A stretch of DNA of 8,584 nucleotides from JBCBWG01 sp964579305 (GCA_964579305.1 CAZOGY010000141.1:1-8584); one strand, 5' to 3'; counted from the first letter of the stretch, positions 1-7,342 are shown. Translations and numbers: made by a program. The notes: generated by a model from the letters alone, not told the origin.

Positions 1-47
1 GACTTCTAATCTCCAGGTCGCACGTTCGAGTCGTGCCGGGCTCGCCA
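1..47 (+). tRNA. tRNA-Arg (anticodon UCU), 3' part, cut by window edge
   Basis: This is the 3' half of an arginine tRNA. The seven-base anticodon loop at 3-9 reads CTTCTAA, which places anticodon TCT at 5-7. It is followed by the 3' anticodon strand (10-14), a five-base variable loop (15-19), a T arm with a perfect five-pair stem (GCACG 20-24 with CGTGC 32-36) closing TTCGAGT, the 3' acceptor strand CGGGCTC (37-43), discriminator G44 and an encoded CCA (45-47). Bases 1-2 pair with 10-11 as expected for the anticodon stem. The D arm and 5' acceptor strand lie outside the window, so the fold is inferred from half the molecule. A run of six T (48-53) follows directly and may help end transcription. 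Confidence 0.93.
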
Positions 48-358
48 TTTTTTGAATTGATACAGAAGCGGCGCGTTTCAGGTGAGCCGCACAGAAAAGG
101 GTCTCCACCCAAAGCGGTTGCGGTGGCCCAGCAAGCGACGTTTCCGCGTTCATGCAGCGCAGACGAGATGATGACCCATGCGCCGCGACCCAAAGCGATG
201 TCTGCCGTAGGCCGTGCGTCGTGTATCTGGGTCTTGCGGCGGGGGATTTGGAAACGTCGCTACCGCTGATCACCGCCTCACGCGCGGATGCGCGCAAGTT
301 GTTTGCGGACAGGCGGAACGAGAGAGCTTATGCGCGTTTGCAATATCTGGACCCAGCA
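48..358. other. Gene-poor stretch between tRNA-Arg and the protease gene
   Basis: I see no supportable gene here. It begins with a T6 run (48-53) just after the tRNA CCA end, possibly a simple terminator, although no independent hairpin precedes it. Plus-strand open frames exist (for example from 152), but they run on antisense through the protease gene and resemble no known protein. A weak hairpin (CGCGC, four-base loop, GCGCG) around 281-294 has no T run on either side, so it is not a convincing terminator for the incoming minus-strand gene. No integrase remnant and no obvious second copy of the tRNA 3' end were noticed, so there is no support for an island boundary. Confidence 0.5.
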
Positions 359-1918
359 TTACCGCACGATGCGATACGGCACCGTTGCCAGCCCCCATTG
401 CCGCGCAGAACCGCTTCCGCTCGTGGCCCGCGCGCCCGCGACTGCGCGCTCGATCTGCAAGATAAACCGCATGAAATAGCTGGTCGGCCGATTAACAGGC
501 GCAAAGCCTTTGGTCCGGATTTCCGCTTGCAGCGCGTGCGTCAGCCCCGCGGTCTCAATGTCGAACGTCACCGGCACGACGAGCGCAAGCAACTGGCCTT
601 GACCAACCGGTTCGCGCGCCTGGAACGCGGTGAAGCCATAGCCAGGCCCTGGGATGGTCAAGCTTTCTTTCGCGGCGACGAGACCGAGAGCGGGGCCTTC
701 TGTAAAGCGGTTGGGAAAGATCAGCGTGACCTTGCGATCGGCATTGATGTCGAAGATCAACAGGCGGCCGGCCACGGGGCTGCGCACGCGGAAGGCAAAC
801 TCATTGCCAAGCCGGATTGGACGTGGACCTTCAATATCGAGCTTGATCCGTGTGGCGCCGGAAAACGCGGCGCGAAGTTGGCTGAGAGCTTCGGCCAGTT
901 CAGTTGGCGTTAGGCTGCCTTGCGACCGGCCAGCAACCGAAGCGCTCGCGATACCATCCAACGCGCCAACATGCGATTTTATCCAATCTGCAAACGCGGA
1001 AATACGCGTGTACACGCCATAGGATTTGCCAGAGCCACATAACTGCTTGCCCCATGACACAAGGCCAACCTGATAAGGTCTCGCATCGCGTCCATAAGCA
1101 ACCAGCGGCCCGCCGCTGTCGCCGTTGCAGCTATCGCGGCCCCCGTTCTCCAAACCCGCACAAATCTGCTGGCCGCCAATCGCAGCGTCGGCGTAGTGGG
1201 CTCTACAGTCCGTCGTTGGTATGACGCCGAGGCTGGCTTGCAGCAGGCGATTGGAGCCTGCGTAAACATCGCCGCCGTCAACGGCGCGAAATCGCCGCAG
1301 ACCGGCCTTCAATGAGAAGTTCGTATAACCAAAGCCTGCCACCCGGACGCGCGCAGCGCCGCTTGGATCGGTGCCGTTCGCCAAAGATACGCGCGCCCGC
1401 GCCGAACGCGCGGGCCTGGCCAACTCTAACAGCGCGATGTCATGTCCATGGTCGATCGCCACGTTAGCCAGCGCCTGGGTGCGCGCATCCGCATCGGTCA
1501 ACGCTTTCGCCGCTGCCAAGTGCTGAAAATAAGTGGGGTGGATCACCACGCGTGCGACGCCAATGTGATCGGTATCTTCGGCTTGCGTGAGGTTTTGCAC
1601 GCCAATCACGACTGCGAGTTCCGCATCGTGATCCCTGCCATCCGCCGCTTTGACAAAACCGCGCGTTGTTTCGGTGTGGTCGTGCAAGCAGTGGGCAGCG
1701 GTCAGCACCCACCGTGCCGCGATCAACGTGCCACCGCAGAAATACAATGACGTTTTGCCAGATTTGGAACGCAGGGTCAGCGCCACCATGCCCGGCCAAT
1801 CCGCAATCCTTGCGGGCTCACCGCCCACCACCTTGGCGCCGGAACGCGCATGGGAGGACACCGACAACAGCGACGCGCTGAGTAATGCGATCAACAAAAA
1901 AAACCAGCGCTCACGCAT
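359..1918 (-). CDS. Exported trypsin-like serine protease (S1) with C-terminal DUF4384-like domain
   Basis: This 519-residue protein begins with a signal peptide (basic start MRER, hydrophobic core, probable cleavage after SHA at residue 24). A trypsin-type mature start follows almost at once (K29, then VVGG). The chymotrypsin-fold triad is complete: His76 in LTAAHC, Asp160 in HDIALLEL and Ser268 in GDSGGP. Asp262, six residues before Ser268, sits where trypsins keep the Asp that selects Arg/Lys. Six cysteines match the family disulfides (61-77, 238-253, 264-294). Residues about 355-450 resemble DUF4384, with an F-V-S-P-V-AG-L-IFD pattern and then FPNRF at 401-405; that domain is often found in bacterial caspase or kinase proteins. 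The ATG at 1918 was chosen because GGAG lies 11 bases upstream. A GTG at 1930 would add four residues but would overlap that GGAG. The stop is TAA. The gene diverges from the caspase-like gene. The substrate is unknown; family and export are secure, the DUF4384 call less so. Confidence 0.9.
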   Translation of the reverse strand: MRERWFFLLIALLSASLLSVSSHARSGAKVVGGEPARIADWPGMVALTLRSKSGKTSLYFCGGTLIAARWVLTAAHCLHDHTETTRGFVKAADGRDHDAELAVVIGVQNLTQAEDTDHIGVARVVIHPTYFQHLAAAKALTDADARTQALANVAIDHGHDIALLELARPARSARARVSLANGTDPSGAARVRVAGFGYTNFSLKAGLRRFRAVDGGDVYAGSNRLLQASLGVIPTTDCRAHYADAAIGGQQICAGLENGGRDSCNGDSGGPLVAYGRDARPYQVGLVSWGKQLCGSGKSYGVYTRISAFADWIKSHVGALDGIASASVAGRSQGSLTPTELAEALSQLRAAFSGATRIKLDIEGPRPIRLGNEFAFRVRSPVAGRLLIFDINADRKVTLIFPNRFTEGPALGLVAAKESLTIPGPGYGFTAFQAREPVGQGQLLALVVPVTFDIETAGLTHALQAEIRTKGFAPVNRPTSYFMRFILQIERAVAGARATSGSGSARQWGLATVPYRIVR

Positions 1919-2007
1919 GGCCCCGGGCACTCCAATGCGATAATCTATGGCCGCGGTATAGCCGCGCGCGTGCGCGTCGTCGAGGGTGCATCGGGAAGAC
2001 TGACATT
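1919..2007. promoter_or_regulatory. Shared divergent promoter region of the two protease genes
   Basis: These 89 bases separate the starts of two divergent genes, so both promoters most likely lie here; this is inferred from layout. A short AT-rich patch contains GATAAT at 1939-1944 (plus strand), five of six matches to a -10 box, but no fitting -35 box is visible 17 bases upstream. A small hairpin, CGCGG-TATAG-CCGCG (1952-1966), lies near the middle and could be an operator or chance. No GGAAC-type EcfG motif is present on either strand. The plus-strand gene has GGAAG (1994-1998) nine bases before its ATG. Confidence 0.4.
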
Positions 2008-3474
2008 ATGTTGCGACTGATAATATCCGCATGCGTTGGATGGCTTTTGTTGTCGACCGCACCTGCCAATGCAAAACGCGTTGCGTTGCTCATCGGAAAT
2101 CAGACTTACGCAGATGAAGTTGGGCCGCTCAAGAATCCGGTGAATGACGTCACACTCATAGCCCGCTCGCTGCGCCAGATTGGGTTTTCTCAAGACGCGA
2201 TCCGAGTCGTCAAAAATGCAAGTCGCCGGACCATTCTGGCTGAAGTCGACCAATATATCGATCGCGTGGCTGCAGCAGGCAAAGATGCCGTTGGCTTCTT
2301 TTATTATTCCGGGCATGGCGCGGCAAACCGGCGGGACCTGCGGAATTATTTGATACCGGTTGACGCCAAAACGCTCGATGGGAGTGTGTGGTATGACGCC
2401 GTTCAACTCGACAACGTGGTTGATAAGCTCAAGACGCTTGCCCCGAACGCTGCGCATTTTGTGATCTTCGATGCATGTCGGAACATACTGAGAATGCCGA
2501 CCAAGGGTGCCAAGGGCTTTACGCCAATTTCCTCCCGGCGCGGCATGTTGATTGCGTTTTCGACCGATCCGGGTCAGACGGCCACTGACACCGGGGTCGG
2601 CAGTGGTCCATATGCGGCTGCTCTGGCCGCTGAACTGGTTAAACCCGGATTGGACCATGTCTCGCTCTTCCAGAACGTGAAAGAGCGCGTCGTTGCAAAA
2701 GTGCGAAATCAAGTGCCTTGGGAACGCAACGGCTTGATCCGTCGCATTTATTTGGCTGGGCCATCGCCCACCAAAAAGCAGGTCGCGCCGCTTGCGCCAA
2801 TGTCACAGGCTGCAATTGCCTGGAGCGTGGTGGAACGATCAAAAAGCTGCGGGACAATCCGTGCTTATGCAAACCAGTTTTCTGGAACAATCTGGGAAAC
2901 TCTGGCTGCTGCCCGTTTGACTGAGCTTCGGTGTGAAGAAACACAGCCCAAACAGTCCAATGCGTCATTAGACGCGGGTTCGATTACGCCGGAAAAACCA
3001 GAGCCGGAAAAAACGGCGCTTGCCACAAATCCCACGCGTGAGGAAACGGTTCCCAAGGAGGAAAAGGATTACGGACCGGATCTGCAACGCGCATTGAGCA
3101 AACTGGGCTGCTATAACGGTCGCATCGACGGCATATGGGGGCCAGCATCGCGCCGCGCGCTGTCCCGGGCGCTTGGTGCATCAGCAAGGAACGCAGTACC
3201 AAGCAAGGAGCTGCTCAGCAGATTGAAAAGCGTTTCAAAAACTGCATGCCGGACCGCCGTCCCCAGAGCCACGACAAAAAAACGCGAGCAGAAATCGACC
3301 CCGCCGAAAGTCAGTAACGTGCGGTCTTCGGGCCGTCCCAAATCAAGTGGCCGGAAGTGCTTGAGCTATTCGCAATGCCTGAGGGATTGCAATGCCGGTG
3401 TCTACAATGTTCCGCCGCGGTGGTGCGCACAGGGCTGTTCTCAGGGAGACGACCGGCTGCCACCGCTGTGCTGA
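2008..3474 (+). CDS. Exported caspase-like (peptidase C14) protein with peptidoglycan-binding-like segment and Cys-rich tail
   Basis: This 488-residue protein starts at ATG 2008, with GGAAG nine bases upstream. The frame stays open further upstream, but only this start gives a signal peptide (residues 1-22, ending APANA). The caspase/metacaspase domain covers about 23-250: KRVALLIGNQTY, the catalytic His103 in YYSGHGA and the catalytic Cys157 in DACRN, both intact. Metacaspase-type relatives usually cut after Arg or Lys, which is family knowledge. Residues about 266-308 form a short helical W...Y...F...LA..RL segment common in alphaproteobacterial caspase-family proteins. A Pro/Glu/Lys-rich linker (310-355) follows, then a peptidoglycan-binding-1-like motif (355-391, LQRALSKLGCYNGRIDGIWG). 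The tail (451-488) has six cysteines, including a CX3C-X11-CX3C pattern. Local A-rich stretches in the linker contrast with the GC-rich neighbours. The likely place of action is the periplasm; the substrate is unknown. It diverges from the trypsin-like gene, and no terminator is visible downstream. Confidence 0.88.
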   Translation: MLRLIISACVGWLLLSTAPANAKRVALLIGNQTYADEVGPLKNPVNDVTLIARSLRQIGFSQDAIRVVKNASRRTILAEVDQYIDRVAAAGKDAVGFFYYSGHGAANRRDLRNYLIPVDAKTLDGSVWYDAVQLDNVVDKLKTLAPNAAHFVIFDACRNILRMPTKGAKGFTPISSRRGMLIAFSTDPGQTATDTGVGSGPYAAALAAELVKPGLDHVSLFQNVKERVVAKVRNQVPWERNGLIRRIYLAGPSPTKKQVAPLAPMSQAAIAWSVVERSKSCGTIRAYANQFSGTIWETLAAARLTELRCEETQPKQSNASLDAGSITPEKPEPEKTALATNPTREETVPKEEKDYGPDLQRALSKLGCYNGRIDGIWGPASRRALSRALGASARNAVPSKELLSRLKSVSKTACRTAVPRATTKKREQKSTPPKVSNVRSSGRPKSSGRKCLSYSQCLRDCNAGVYNVPPRWCAQGCSQGDDRLPPLC

Positions 3475-3619
3475 GATGAACGTCCTGCGATAAATCGGGG
3501 GCGTCAGCCTGCAGACGTCAGCGGCATCGAGAAACGTAGCCAATTCGCGCGGCCCTGAGACCTTCGAGCCTCAAGCGCCGCAATACCGCGCCGCGATGTG
3601 CGCCATCGCTGCGATTGAA

Positions 3620-3631
3620 CACGGCGCCGTG
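3620..3631. promoter_or_regulatory. 12-base perfect palindrome, candidate operator
   Basis: CACGGCGCCGTG is its own reverse complement. It carries ACGG/CCGT half-sites separated by two bases, and its centre is 62 bases upstream of that of the second palindrome. It could bind a dimeric regulator, or could be chance in GC-rich DNA. Confidence 0.25.
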
Positions 3632-3681
3632 CCATGTGATCGTTGCTCCATCGGCCACGTGCGCAGGGTCGCGCGTGCAAC

Positions 3682-3693
3682 ACGGATATCCGT
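3682..3693. promoter_or_regulatory. 12-base perfect palindrome upstream of the EcfG-type promoter
   Basis: ACGGATATCCGT is its own reverse complement and ends 12 bases before the GGAAC box. Its centre would lie about 50 bases upstream of the predicted transcription start, a usual place for an activator. Its ACGG/CCGT half-sites match those at 3620-3631 but with a four-base gap. About two such 12-base palindromes are expected by chance in the whole window, so position is the main argument. Confidence 0.3.
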
Positions 3694-3705
3694 TTCACTG
3701 GCCAT

Positions 3706-3730
3706 GGAACGTTTTGCAGCATCGTCCGTT
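3706..3730 (+). promoter_or_regulatory. EcfG/RpoE2-type general stress promoter of the NAGGN operon
   Basis: GGAAC (3706-3710) is followed by 16 bases and then CGTT (3727-3730). This is an exact match to the alphaproteobacterial EcfG-type consensus, GGAAC and CGTT with 16-17 bases between. Transcription would start near 3736-3739, giving a leader of about 40 bases before the ATG at 3780. A simple four-base-alphabet estimate gives about 0.002 chance matches in this gap on this strand. It sits directly ahead of osmoprotectant genes, which fits stress control. Binding by EcfG is inferred. Confidence 0.72.
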
Positions 3731-3779
3731 GCGCCCGGTGGGGTGGTTGTGACGCGGCGTGGGACACGGGGCAATCTTC

Positions 3780-5558
3780 ATGTGCGGCATCTGCGGGGAA
3801 ATACGGTTCGATGGCGGTCCGGCTTCGGCGGGACGGATCGAACGCATGACAGACGCGATGTCGGCGCGCGGACCCGATGGCACAGGTGTGGTTCAGCGCG
3901 GCCCGGTGGCGTTTGGCCATTGCCGGTTGAAAATCATTGATCTGTCGGAGGCATCAGCGCAGCCCTTCACCGACACTGCGCTCGGCCTGACGATCGCCTT
4001 CAACGGCTGCATCTATAACTACCAGGAATTGCGCGCAGAGCTGCGCGACCTCGGCTATGACTTCGCGTCGACGGGTGACACGGAAGTTATCCTTAAGGCT
4101 TGGCACGCCTGGGGTGACGCCTCCGTCAGCCGCTTGCACGGCATGTTTGCTTTCGCCATCCACGACCGCGAAAACGGTCGCACTGCGTTCGTGCGCGACC
4201 GATTCGGGATCAAGCCCCTGTATCTCGCCCAGGTCGGCCAGAGCCTGCGCTTTGCATCCAGCCTACGTGCGTTGCTGGCATCGGGCGATATTGACACCAC
4301 GATCGACCGCGTCGCGCTCCACCATTACATGACGTGGCATGCCGTCGTGCCGCCGCCCCATACGATTTATGCCGGTGTCAGGAAGTTACCGCCGGCGACG
4401 ATCCGTGTTGTTGGATCAGATGGCGCAATTATCTCTGAGACACAGTATTGGCAGCCAGATTTCTCGCGCACGCCATCCGATGCGGAAAAACCATTCGAAG
4501 CCTGGCGTGATGAAGTCTTGGAGGCGCTGCGTGTTTCAGTCCGCCGCCGCATGGTGGCTGATGTTCCCGTCGGTGTTTTGTTGTCAGGCGGCGTCGACAG
4601 CTCCTTGATCGTGGGATTGCTTGCCGAAGAGGGTCAACGCGACCTTGCAACCTATTCCATTGGATTTGAGGAAGCGCACGGCGAAAAAGGGGATGAGTTT
4701 GTTTATTCTGATTTGATTGCCAAACATTACGGGACAAACCACCACAAGATTTTTATTCCGTCCTCCGAGATGCTTGAAAACTTGCCATTCGCAATTGCCG
4801 CCATGTCTGAACCCATGGTGTCGTATGACAATATCGGCTTTTTCTTGCTCTCACGGGAAGTGTCTAAAACCATTAAAGTCGTCCAATCGGGCCAGGGCGC
4901 CGATGAAGTGTTCGCCGGTTATCATTGGTATCCCCCGCTGGTCGATTCCAACGATGCCGTCAGCGATTACGCAGCTTCGTTTTTCGACCGCACACACGCC
5001 CAGTTGGCCGCTCAACTGCAGCCGGACTATCTTGCTGATCGCGATGAAAGCCTGGCCTTTGTCGAAAGGCATTTCGCACGGCCCGGCGCGGATGCGGCCG
5101 TTGACAAGGCCTTGCGCCTCGACACCAACGTCATGCTGGTGGACGATCCGGTCAAACGGGTTGACAATATGACGATGGCATGGGGCCTTGAAGCGCGCGT
5201 GCCATTCCTCGATCACGAATTGGTGGAGTTGGCGGGCCGCATTCCCGCCGCTCACAAGTTGGCACATGGTGGCAAGGGCGTCTTGAAGGAAGCCGCGCGA
5301 AAGGTCATTCCCGCTGAGGTGATTGACCGGCCGAAAGGCTACTTTCCTGTGCCGGCTTTGAAATACCTCCAAGGCCCTTATCTGGACATGGTGCGTGATT
5401 GCTTGACGAATGACCGCGCGCGCCAACGCGGCTTATTCCAGCAAAGCTATCTGGATCGCCTCTTTGCGGCGCCGGAAGAGCACATCACGAAGTTGCGCGG
5501 CTCTGAGCTCTGGCAAGTTGCGCTTTTGGAAATGTGGCTGCAGACGATGGAAAAATGA
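3780..5558 (+). CDS. asnO: N-acetylglutaminylglutamine amidotransferase (AsnO-type, asparagine synthetase family)
   Basis: This 592-residue cytoplasmic enzyme amidates N-acetylglutaminylglutamine to NAGGN, using ATP and glutamine. The start at ATG 3780 is fixed by MCGICGE: class II glutamine amidotransferases need Cys2 at the mature N-terminus. GGGG lies eight bases upstream of the ATG. The glutaminase domain covers about 2-190, with RGPDGTG at 30-36 and NGCIYNY at 75-81, where ordinary asparagine synthetases have NGEIYNY. The synthetase domain follows, with the ATP-pyrophosphatase loop SGGVDSS at 269-275, GQGADEVFAGY at 371-381 and WGLEARVPFLDHE at 468-480. Length fits the family. The assignment over plain AsnB rests mainly on the next two genes, which complete the known three-gene NAGGN cassette. 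Its TGA overlaps the ATG of the next gene, so translation is probably coupled. The EcfG-type promoter upstream suggests induction by osmotic or general stress. Confidence 0.94.
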   Translation: MCGICGEIRFDGGPASAGRIERMTDAMSARGPDGTGVVQRGPVAFGHCRLKIIDLSEASAQPFTDTALGLTIAFNGCIYNYQELRAELRDLGYDFASTGDTEVILKAWHAWGDASVSRLHGMFAFAIHDRENGRTAFVRDRFGIKPLYLAQVGQSLRFASSLRALLASGDIDTTIDRVALHHYMTWHAVVPPPHTIYAGVRKLPPATIRVVGSDGAIISETQYWQPDFSRTPSDAEKPFEAWRDEVLEALRVSVRRRMVADVPVGVLLSGGVDSSLIVGLLAEEGQRDLATYSIGFEEAHGEKGDEFVYSDLIAKHYGTNHHKIFIPSSEMLENLPFAIAAMSEPMVSYDNIGFFLLSREVSKTIKVVQSGQGADEVFAGYHWYPPLVDSNDAVSDYAASFFDRTHAQLAAQLQPDYLADRDESLAFVERHFARPGADAAVDKALRLDTNVMLVDDPVKRVDNMTMAWGLEARVPFLDHELVELAGRIPAAHKLAHGGKGVLKEAARKVIPAEVIDRPKGYFPVPALKYLQGPYLDMVRDCLTNDRARQRGLFQQSYLDRLFAAPEEHITKLRGSELWQVALLEMWLQTMEK

Positions 5559-7342
5559 CAATGGCGTCAACAACGCCCCGAAAGCCCCGCGCACAGCAGC
5601 ATCGCTTGAAACGCAAGCACCAGGAAAGCCATGTCGCGTCGACGGGGGTGGACCTCAATGCCGTGCAACAAAACGCCAGCGTTGACTGTGGCTGGGGCCG
5701 TTTGATTTTCGCCAATACGTTCGAAAGCCCGCAGGTGCTTGCCGAAACATTGCGCGCGGAAAGTCCCGATCGCCGGGATATCGCTTTTTACGTGCTGGAC
5801 CCGCATGTCGCTTTGGCGCAAGCGCCGCACGAATTGTTCCTGGATCCCTCGCATACATATCGGTTGGAGCTTCCAACCTATCGGCCGTCCCACCGCCGGC
5901 AGACGGCATTCTTCATTCGTCGCCTCACAACCGGCGCTGACGCCGATGCGGTCAATGCGATTTACGCGGCACATAATATGGTTGAGGTGCGGCCCGACTA
6001 TTTCTGGTCCCGCCGGGATGACCGCACGGTCACCGCACTTGTCGCCGAGGATGCCGAAACGGGCCAGATCCTGGGGACGGTGATGGGCGTCGACCACACC
6101 CGCGCCTTTAACGACCCTGAGGCGGGCTCTTCGCTCTGGTGTCTCGCCGTGGCCCCGCAAGCACCGCACGCAGGGCTTGGCGAAGCTTTGGTCCGGCGGC
6201 TTGCGGAACATTTCAAGGCGCGCGGTGCCGCCTACATGGATTTGTCGGTTCTGCACGATAACGCGCAAGCCATTGCGCTTTACGAAAAACTCGGGTTTCG
6301 TCGCGCTCCGGTTTTTGCCGTCAAACGCAAGAACGTCATCAATGAGCGCCTTTACACCGGCGTTGCAGACGACGACTCCGCATTTAATCCGTACGCCCGA
6401 TTGATCATTTCCGAAGCGCGCCGCCGCGGGATCTCCGTTGATCCCATCGATGCCGAGGGCGGCTTCTTCCGGCTGTCTTACGGCGGCCGGTCCATCACAT
6501 GCCGCGAATCCTTGAGCGAATTCACGACCGCCGTTGCCATGTCGATTTGCGACGACAAACGCGTGGCACGGCGGATTGTTGCGGCCGCCGGTGTCAAGGT
6601 CCCTGCCCAATTGAGCGATCATGACGCCGACGCGCGCGCCGCCTTCCTGAGCGAGCACGGCCGCGTCGTCGTCAAGCCGGCGCGCGGCGAACAAGGCCGC
6701 GGCGTCTCGGTAGGCCTTGCCACGCCTGAGGATGTCGAAGCCGCCGTCATGGCAGCCCGCGACGTCTGTCCCGACGTGGTCATTGAAGCGTGTTTCACAG
6801 GCGAGGACATGCGCCTCATCGTGATCGATTACAAAGTGGTCGCCGCAGCAATCCGCCGCCCCGCCCGCGTGATCGGTGATGGCGCCAAGACCATTGAACA
6901 GTTGATCCAGTCGCAAAGCCGCCGTCGTGCGGCCGCTACCGGCGGGGAAAGCACAATTCCGCTCGATGCGGAGACCGAACGCTGCGTGCGCGATGCCGGT
7001 TTCACGCTCGCCCACGTGCCCGCGCCCGGCCACGAGGTCGTTGTCCGCCGCACCGCCAATTTGCACACGGGCGGGACGATCCATGATGTGACCGGCGAAA
7101 CGCATGCGGAATTGATCGATGCCGCGATCCGCGCCGCCCGGGCAATCGAAATCCCCGTGACCGGCATTGATCTGATGGTGAAAAGCCCGCGCGAACCAGA
7201 GTATGTCTTCATCGAAGCCAACGAGCGGCCGGGCCTGGCAAACCATGAGCCACAACCCACGGCGGAACGTTTTGTTGATTTGTTGTTCCCGCTCACCGTT
7301 CCCCAAATTGTCCGCCAGCAAATAAGGAAAACGATCACGTGA
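5555..7342 (+). CDS. ngg: N-acetylglutaminylglutamine synthetase (GNAT acetyltransferase fused to ATP-grasp ligase)
   Basis: This 595-residue bifunctional enzyme makes the dipeptide precursor of NAGGN. The N-terminal half carries a GNAT acetyltransferase (about 118-260), with acetyl-CoA-binding-like PQAPHAGLGEALVRRLAEHF at 201-220 and the typical late motif AIALYEKLGF at 239-248. The C-terminal half (about 275-590) is an ATP-grasp ligase, with VVVKPARGEQGRGVSVGL at 371-388 and the metal-binding FIEANERPGLANHEPQPTAE at 552-571, most like the cyanophycin synthetase and glutathione-synthesis branch. Residues 1-45 are a basic, probably flexible leader. The first ATG (5555) overlaps the preceding TGA as ATGA and was chosen as the usual coupled start; ATG 5561 is possible and would shorten it by two residues. 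The stop overlaps the next start as GTGA. The pairing of domains and the neighbours make the call secure; division of labour between domains is family knowledge. Confidence 0.94.
   Translation: MTMASTTPRKPRAQQHRLKRKHQESHVASTGVDLNAVQQNASVDCGWGRLIFANTFESPQVLAETLRAESPDRRDIAFYVLDPHVALAQAPHELFLDPSHTYRLELPTYRPSHRRQTAFFIRRLTTGADADAVNAIYAAHNMVEVRPDYFWSRRDDRTVTALVAEDAETGQILGTVMGVDHTRAFNDPEAGSSLWCLAVAPQAPHAGLGEALVRRLAEHFKARGAAYMDLSVLHDNAQAIALYEKLGFRRAPVFAVKRKNVINERLYTGVADDDSAFNPYARLIISEARRRGISVDPIDAEGGFFRLSYGGRSITCRESLSEFTTAVAMSICDDKRVARRIVAAAGVKVPAQLSDHDADARAAFLSEHGRVVVKPARGEQGRGVSVGLATPEDVEAAVMAARDVCPDVVIEACFTGEDMRLIVIDYKVVAAAIRRPARVIGDGAKTIEQLIQSQSRRRAAATGGESTIPLDAETERCVRDAGFTLAHVPAPGHEVVVRRTANLHTGGTIHDVTGETHAELIDAAIRAARAIEIPVTGIDLMVKSPREPEYVFIEANERPGLANHEPQPTAERFVDLLFPLTVPQIVRQQIRKTIT

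Larger units (their letters stand above)
3475..3779. other. 305-base regulatory gap between caspase-like gene and NAGGN operon
   Basis: No convincing gene lies here; the open frames crossing it are unlike known proteins and overlap neighbours out of frame. It holds a hairpin GCGATG-TGCGC-CATCGC (3593-3609) without a T run, two perfect 12-base palindromes (3620-3631 and 3682-3693) and an EcfG-type promoter (3706-3730). The caspase-like gene therefore ends without a recognisable intrinsic terminator. The density of inverted repeats and the promoter suggest a dedicated control region for the downstream operon. Confidence 0.6.

Noticed and set aside
315..338. Second GGAAC...CGTT pair on the plus strand
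   Set aside because: The gap is 15 bases, one short of the consensus, and it points antisense into the end of the protease gene.
1..358. tRNA-Arg 3' end as an integration site for a genomic island
   Set aside because: No integrase and no direct repeat of the tRNA end were noticed in the window; an island border beyond the window cannot be judged.
152..913. 253-codon plus-strand open frame
   Set aside because: It lies mostly antisense to the protease gene, has a composition typical of GC-rich antisense frames, and shows no recognisable domain.
359..3474. Antiphage defence system (caspase/trypsin proteases as with bacterial gasdermins)
   Set aside because: Both proteases have signal peptides, one has a cell-wall-binding segment, and there is no gasdermin, nucleotide sensor or other defence partner nearby.
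3593..3609. Hairpin as terminator of the caspase-like gene
   Set aside because: The six-pair stem is followed by TGCGATTG, not a T run, and it is over 100 bases past the stop.
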